From: Ancylostoma caninum | Taxonomy: Eukaryota; Nematoda; Chromadorea; Rhabditida; Ancylostomatidae | Length of the DNA: 64,000 bases | Direction of reading: 5' to 3' | Assembly (NCBI GenBank): GCA_037903475.1 | Contig: JBAJFG010000611.1 | Location: 1,364,001-1,428,000, forward strand | In this document: positions 59,001 to 64,000 of the stretch, piece by piece | How the letters are laid out: every line of letters begins with the position of its first letter | Position numbering within the stretch: the stretch's first letter is position 1 | The notes under the pieces: model-generated | The model's database searches: none | What the model saw: the letters and a program-made list of their open reading frames with translations, nothing else | What the model was told of the DNA's origin: nothing | Position numbers and translations under genes: made by a program

Positions 59001-61807
59001 CCTTTGTACGGAGAAGAAAGACCTCCTTTTGCTGCAAATTCATTTGAGGAATTATAGCCACAAACCGTGCACAGCTTTTTCAAAAGTATATTTTCGTTCA
59101 GTCGCGTTGCACTGTTGATTTCCACTCGATGTTGCTTGTATGCATGAAATAAATAAAGAGATAACAAACACTTATACTAACAAGGGAGGTGCAAGAGGTT
59201 CGGCATGCAGATCGGAATGAAACCTATCTGGCTTGAATCTTTGTTTCAGAAGATGCTACAGTGTATATTTAATTACTGCCTGCGGGTTCAAAGAAAGAAA
59301 TATAAATCCCCCCACATCACCATACATATGCGTTCCTGCACACCGTCAACGACGGAGTGGCCGAGTGAAGAAGTTACTGAACTGTTAGACATAGGGTCGA
59401 GGGTTCGAAGCTCGTTATGAGCGTCCGTTTTGCATTCTCGTTTTTTTTTGTTCTCTGGAGTTGAGGGCAAGCCCCAGCGCGGCTGTCCCGGGGGCATACT
59501 TACTATAAACTGCTGTTTACGGGAACGCGGCTCTTTTCGGGCGGATGTCCGAGAAAAACGGGTTAATTTGGGATTTTCCTAATGTCTCAGTATCTAAGGG
59601 GGACTTCGTAAAATCTGTGTTTTTCAAAGGGGGCTTTGTTTTTGTTCCGACCCTACGAAAGGCTCTTGCTGGGGCCTGGTCGAGGGCAGCAATGGAATAC
59701 AAGGTGTAGCACCTACTCAAACAAAGATGCGAGCAAGATAGGTTTCATTCCGATCTGCGAGCCTAAACTCTTTCAACTTCCTTGTAAGGGATAAGCGACA
59801 ATATTAAGGGAAGTGGAGTTAATTCAGACTTTACTGACTAGTAACTTTACTGGAAAGTTTGATCTGAGCATCTGAACAGTATTTTCAGCTTTACCCACAA
59901 GGTTCCTTCGTTCCATCATGGTCACCCCCTAACGGAATTCCAAGCATGTTTGCATTGTGATACAAATAGGCTCTGCAAGAGTAACTAATTGACTCATGCA
60001 ATGCATCTCCTTAGGTAAAAAAGAAAGTAATTATTCAGAGAAAGTGCAATTTGCAATTTCTTTCGATATCATAGATAATGATGAATATATGCATAATATT
60101 TGCTCAAATAATTATGGAAATGATGAGGAAGACTTGAGGTGAATGAAGGGCAGAGAAGAGTGCGGCTTCGATTCAGGAACTTGTATTCCCTTTCAAAGGC
60201 AATGTCCCACCTCAAATTCAGGCAGCAATTTCAAGATTTTTACGTTTGAAGATTCTAGGCGATGAGGCTCACACTGCTGTACATATCTCCTTACAAATGT
60301 GACGGAGAACCCCTATTCCAAATCCTTCATTTTCGGAGAGTATGAGGTGCTCGCGCTACGAGAGCCACAATATCAACACGCTATGGCAGCGATGGTGTCG
60401 ATAAAACAACAAAAATTTATTGTGGTCATTTGGAACTCTAGCGTTAGTTTACAAGGATTTCCGGCTACTTAACTCCATAACTGCAGCAAAACAGAACAAA
60501 ACAACTTGATTGTGCTTTGCAGAAGGAACCAGACCCAAGCAGACTGTCCCTTCTCCACTGAAAGTCTAGTAACATGGAATAAAAGGAATATATCAGATAA
60601 CACTGTTACAATTTCCCCGGAAAATCCACTCTCTCTGCATTCTCAGTGTGGTATAAGCAATGTAATCGCCATGAACAAAAAGGATCTATAACAGCTTTTA
60701 CCTTGCATTTTCTTATACTTCCAATCAAAGAGCGGCAAAGCTTTTTGAATGGAATTATTCTAAATATTCCAATTAACTTTTAGATTTCAAACATGAGAGC
60801 TTATTTGACAATGCAGCAACAAAACATGACAAGATCATGTTTTCTAACCGTACTGAACGCTCAGTGTAGGCCCCACGTTTGAAAGAAGAAGAATTGGAGA
60901 AGGGAACAGGTGTAGGATCGGTACAAAACCCCAGTACCAGTTCGCCATCCATTTTCAGAAGTAGTTTAGTTCACCATTTAAACAATGCCTGAGGCAGCAT
61001 GCATTATTGAGATTACGTGGTGTGAACGTATAAACAATCCCCAATTTATCCAACATTAACACGGGCGTCAACACGTTATCCCTTTGTAGTTTCAATGACG
61101 CATGTGTATGGATTCTGATCCTAAGCGAGATAGCATGGAATTCGAAGTCTTTTCTTTCGCCCGTAACTGTTCATTTAATCTTAATGACCTTTACATCCAT
61201 TTAATTTATTTCATGTTCGGTTTCGTTTTCATCAGCGTATCCGTTTTTATTTAATTTACGCTTGAAAACAGGGATATGTTTCTAATCAAGCTTTAGTGGT
61301 TTTCTTTGTTATGTCATCTTGAACGCAATTGAGGAAGTAAGTGAATAATGAGCATACTGGAATGAGAATAGCTTCTTGTCGTCCTCTACGTTGATGTAGC
61401 CCATAAACGCGAAGACGACTCCACACACGATATCGACTACGGCAAGGTTTGCGACGAAATTTCTATAGAAATAGATTCAATAAACTTTGGAATGTCTAGC
61501 AAGAGGCAAAGAAAACTTACCCAAAATCACCAGTAACGTGACAAAACGATAAAACTAGAACGAGGATGTTTGTTAAGATACCCATCAACGCCAATATAAT
61601 CACCGCTATCCCAACGGCTGTCATGAAAAATTCGTTCTGCAATAAAAGAGTTAGAAAATAACCTTCGATATAGGATTTTTTAATTCCAGAACTAACCTCT
61701 TCACTAATATCTTCTATTTCTTCGGGAAGAATGAAATCCGAGTAATTTGCCAGGCTTTCCAGAAAGTCCATGTGGTTAACTTTCATAGAAGTTGGGTAGT
61801 CGTCCAT
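53032..61807 (-). CDS. Seven-transmembrane receptor, complete eight-exon gene (paralogue 2)
   Basis: Exons: 61807-61697, 61636-61521, 61462-61358, 57574-57457, 55009-54941, 53577-53460, 53378-53269, 53181-53032. They total 897 bases, 298 codons plus stop, and every junction is in phase with GT..AG borders. Segments in order: N-terminus with NYSD; TM1 (GIAVIILALMGILTNILVLV); TM2 with NLAVVD; TM3 ending SLSRVIALTKP in place of DRY; TM4 (RSIAACVLFDVIPIALLF); TM5 (YAGLTVLSYVVAFLSNYVVF); TM6 (IALATFAQAIVPLICQVPAF); TM7 with NPLLDALITIIVIKQYR. Length and layout fit nematode chemosensory receptors; TM6-TM7 recall the Str superfamily, TM1-TM2 look more rhodopsin-like, so I leave the family open. It presumably acts in the plasma membrane, ligand unknown. 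A T-rich tract ending CAG lies two bases before the ATG, suiting trans-splicing. A tRNA-like TIR element sits in intron 3. Confidence 0.88.
55010..57456 (-). other. Intron 4 of the receptor gene
   Basis: Bounded by TGG|GTACGT at 57456 and TTTCAG at 55010. It contains a GC-rich patch near 56740-57000 (GCCGCGACGCG and a partial inverted match near 56945) and a lone copy of the CCCACGGAAATTTCCG repeat end at 55835. No other exon was needed or found. Confidence 0.55.
57575..59174 (-). other. Intron 3 of the receptor gene, 3' part
   Basis: Short frames only, apart from the 31-base duplication. A T-rich acceptor (CTGTTTCAG) ends it at 57575. Confidence 0.5.
57937..57998. repeat. Perfect 31-base tandem duplication
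   Basis: The unit CTGTACTTTATGTCTCATCA and on is present twice head to tail without a difference, so the duplication is recent. It lies in intron 3 of the receptor gene. Confidence 0.95.
59175..59790. mobile_element. Inverted-repeat element carrying a tRNA-like sequence
   Basis: About 90 bases at 59175-59265 are repeated inverted at 59700-59790, including a perfect core of GCAGATCGGAATGAAACCTA plus TCT. The interior holds the tRNA-like stretch at 59349-59428 and a GC-rich stretch at 59465-59560. There is no transposase. It sits in intron 3 of the receptor gene. Confidence 0.75.
59349..59450 (+). ncRNA. tRNA-like sequence with Pol III boxes (class II-like, probably pseudogene)
   Basis: GACGGAGTGGCCGAGTGA resembles the 5' end and A box of serine or leucine tRNAs. 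GGGTTCGAAGC at 59401-59411 matches the B box, with a CGAG/CTCG T stem. A run of nine or ten T follows at about 59440, a Pol III terminator. Only GACG/CGTC of the acceptor stem pairs and no anticodon arm is convincing, so it is a tRNA relic or SINE head, not a working tRNA. Confidence 0.45.
59791..61357 (-). other. Intron 3 of the receptor gene, 5' part
   Basis: This follows the CA|GTATGC donor of exon 3. AT-rich, no further exon or defined element seen. Confidence 0.5.
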
Positions 61808-63330
61808 TCCTGAAAAAAAAAAAGAAAATTGAAGAATGAAAGCATGTTTAAATACTTGAATACTTGCTGGTTTGCGAGCTCGAACGGATAAAACAAATGA
61901 AAATGTAGGAATAGAGAAAGAAACCCTTATAAATGAACGTTCAAACAGAGAAGGACTACATTATCATAATCGAACAACCAGATGAACAGAATCATAAAAG
62001 CAGAATAATATTCTATGGAGAAACAGGAAGACCGAATTAGGATCAGATCGCTGATGTTGTGGAGCAAAAAGGTAAGCCTATTGGAAAATACAATCCTTAT
62101 TATACATGTGTTAACGCTGTCTTTGAAGAAGAATCTATGAAGTAACATATCCCTCTCTGAGCCTTTACATCCACCAAAGAAAATACTCGAAAACCATCTT
62201 ACTCAAGTAAGTAGCCAGTAACGAACGATATAGTGAGCATGAATCGCTAAAGCGAGAGCGGCGGGAAGTAGACAAAACCGGCAACATTGAAACTTTGAAA
62301 ACATTCTGATAACAAAAATTGCATTTTTATTGCCTAGAAAGAACATCAAAGAAGCAGCTGAAATCGTCCCTTTGTTGATGCATTTGTAGCGTTGGTCCAC
62401 GGAGTCACTAATCAAAGCTGGCTGATATGCAGGAGTTGCGAAATGTCCGGAGAGCGCTTTCCGGAAAACTGGTAACTAAATAGACGAGCAAGAGAAAAAC
62501 TGCGGTGCAGCTTCAATTATTCTCTGAATTATTCTCTGTGGTTATGCAAAGGAAACGCTGAGTTATTTAATAGGATCTGCCCTATTGAAATAGTAAAAAA
62601 TAACACATTAGAGCTGGAATAATTGTTACCAGACAGAATACGTTAAATGTGTACTTTATTACAATTGGAATCCCCCATTTGCATGCCTGTACCCATTATA
62701 TTCCGCGAAGATTGGTCTGGAATATTGAATTAATATTTGAAAATGCTATTTCTTCCAGAATACTTCCCCACTTAAGAATCCATGCGTTTTGGTTATGACA
62801 TGCGATGAAGGAAAACCATCAAAAATCCCAAAACCAAGTGTCGCACAACAAGTTTCCCCACTAGGCATGACCCGCTCGTCTCGGAGAATGCTACAGAACA
62901 TTTATCCTGAAAGCCTTACTGATCCTAGCAGGCTGAAATAAGAGAATTTCAGCAGAGTGCAATTTATACGGATGTAATTGCAGTGAACATAATGAACACT
63001 GCAGACTCTATTCCAGTAAATGGCTTGCACTTAAAAAAGTGTTCATTGAGAGGATATCTCGGATGCACGGGGGAAGGGGTTGTACGATCACTCTCTGCCT
63101 CTTCGCCTTATTTCAATGTGTCATTTCACTCTAGGCGAGCACATGATCCACAGTACGCAGTGGACTTTTTCATGGAAACCATTACGTAGTACGCTTTCCA
63201 ATGCTTTTTAGAGTTGAACTTTTGCAGCTTTTCATTTGAGTGCTATCATAGCTAATATTGAAGGAAGCTACAAAAATTACAGTGAAGCAGGATGGGATAC
63301 GGTGGTCATTCAGCTCCGAATACACAAGGT
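61808..63330. repeat. Upstream half of segmental duplication, copy 2
   Basis: Aligns with 1255-3260 in the same orientation, as described there. It contains the presumed promoter of receptor paralogue 2. No TATA-like element could be singled out. Confidence 0.75.
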
Positions 63331-63749
63331 GATCAATCACTTCCTCATAAAGTACAAAACAATGCGCTGTAGTACAACATACTGTTGAGATTTCGCGGGT
63401 TCGATGAAACTGAAGAACAATGTAATTCATTACTCCACGAATAATCGCAAGATATTTATTATTCAGAATGGGGGTGGTGAATCTGCCGGAAACCAATTAT
63501 GTTCGGGTCCGATCCTTGGGTATGGATAATATCAAGTATGTCAAGTAATCAAGATAATATCAAGTATGTGGATTCATGACACCAATAATGATAAACATTA
63601 GCGAGGTTCTCCTCGCTCTTACTCATCTCAAAGAGATAAGACACCTTAAATCCATAGAATTCGGGATTATAATTTCAACGTCAGTGTCCGGAGTTGGTTT
63701 TCCGCAAGTGCATGGACTTACAAGACAAACATGTACTCGTTGATGAACT
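63331..63749. other. Spacer, no gene recognised
   Basis: A short direct repeat of ATAATATCAAGTATG near 63527-63569 is the only feature. Confidence 0.4.
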
Positions 63750-63998
63750 ATGTACATACCTGAAGGAGGTAGTGGTTTGCGACTGAAGCTGATCAGCAGA
63801 AACAGAACAGACGGCGCCTGTACAGTTCCAGCTGCTTTCCCAGATGATTATGAAGTTATGGACGAGAATACGAGAAAAAACAATATTATCGTCTGGAAGC
63901 ATTCCAGAAAGGAGAAGGAATACGCTGATTACAGGCGTCGAAAAGCAAGAGGGAACCAGGCTCCGCCACGCCAAATCGAAACGAAGCATCAACAATGA
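63750..63998 (+). CDS. Unrecognised 82-codon frame at the right edge
   Basis: The predicted peptide is rich in lysine, arginine and acidic residues (DENTRKNNIIVWKHSRKEKE, then YADYRRRKARGNQ), a makeup unlike the surrounding AT-rich translations. It ends at TGA 63996-63998. The antisense strand is also open for 104 codons. No family is recognised, and upstream exons, if any, were not found. Confidence 0.25.
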   Translation: MYIPEGGSGLRLKLISRNRTDGACTVPAAFPDDYEVMDENTRKNNIIVWKHSRKEKEYADYRRRKARGNQAPPRQIETKHQQ

Positions 63999-64000
63999 AA

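Noticed and set aside
61358..61807. Receptor paralogue 2 as a truncated pseudogene with only TM1-TM2
   Set aside because: Exon 3 has a usable CA|GTATGC donor in phase 2, and five further exons with matching phases encode TM3-TM7 downstream on the same strand.

Overview
The window reads as nuclear DNA of a parasitic nematode, most likely a strongylid of the hookworm type (an inference, not a match to a named genome). It is AT-rich with no long open frames and no operon-like packing. Short exons of 69-150 bases are separated by introns of up to about 4 kb with GT..AG borders and TTTCAG-type acceptors. The spaces between are filled with small inverted-repeat transposons and decayed mariner and Penelope-like retroelements.

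One host gene can be assembled with confidence: an eight-exon seven-transmembrane receptor of about 298 residues on the minus strand, from 61807 down to 53032. The first three exons of a close paralogue lie at 1254-805, also minus, and that gene leaves the window on the left. The matching exons have identical lengths (111, 116 and 105 bases) and identical intron phases. The duplication extends about 2 kb upstream of both genes (1255-3260 and 61808-63330), so the window lies between two copies of a segmental duplication.

The interval between them is almost all repeat. From left to right: fold-back DNA (2.8-3.5 kb); a terminal-inverted-repeat (TIR) element at 4331-4986; small fold-backs at 6.7, 9.4, 13.0, 21.0 and 22.7 kb; a deleted mariner at 13898-14786; a Penelope-like GIY-YIG fragment at 24.75 kb broken by a MITE; a TTAA-flanked element at 25825-26587 abutting a hammerhead-ribozyme motif; a Tc1-like element at 30921-32028; a GC-rich hairpin at 34.3 kb; a TIR element at 36996-37601; a hAT-like element full of TTCGAA repeats at 39264-40519 with an inverted partner at 49548-51024; a larger Penelope-like C-terminal ORF at 41907-42653 with its own hammerhead motif; a 700-base palindromic element with hammerhead-like ends at 45151-45848; and a mariner relic at 49036-51775 interrupted by the second hAT-like element. 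A tRNA-like sequence sits inside an inverted-repeat element at 59.2-59.8 kb, in an intron of the receptor gene.

The most notable signals are the hammerhead motifs, two of which share the same stem I including the same A-G mismatch; the nested mariner/hAT insertion whose footprint subtracts to a normal mariner length; and the receptor paralogue pair with a conserved upstream frame. No CRISPR array, rRNA, intact tRNA or bacterial-type feature was seen.
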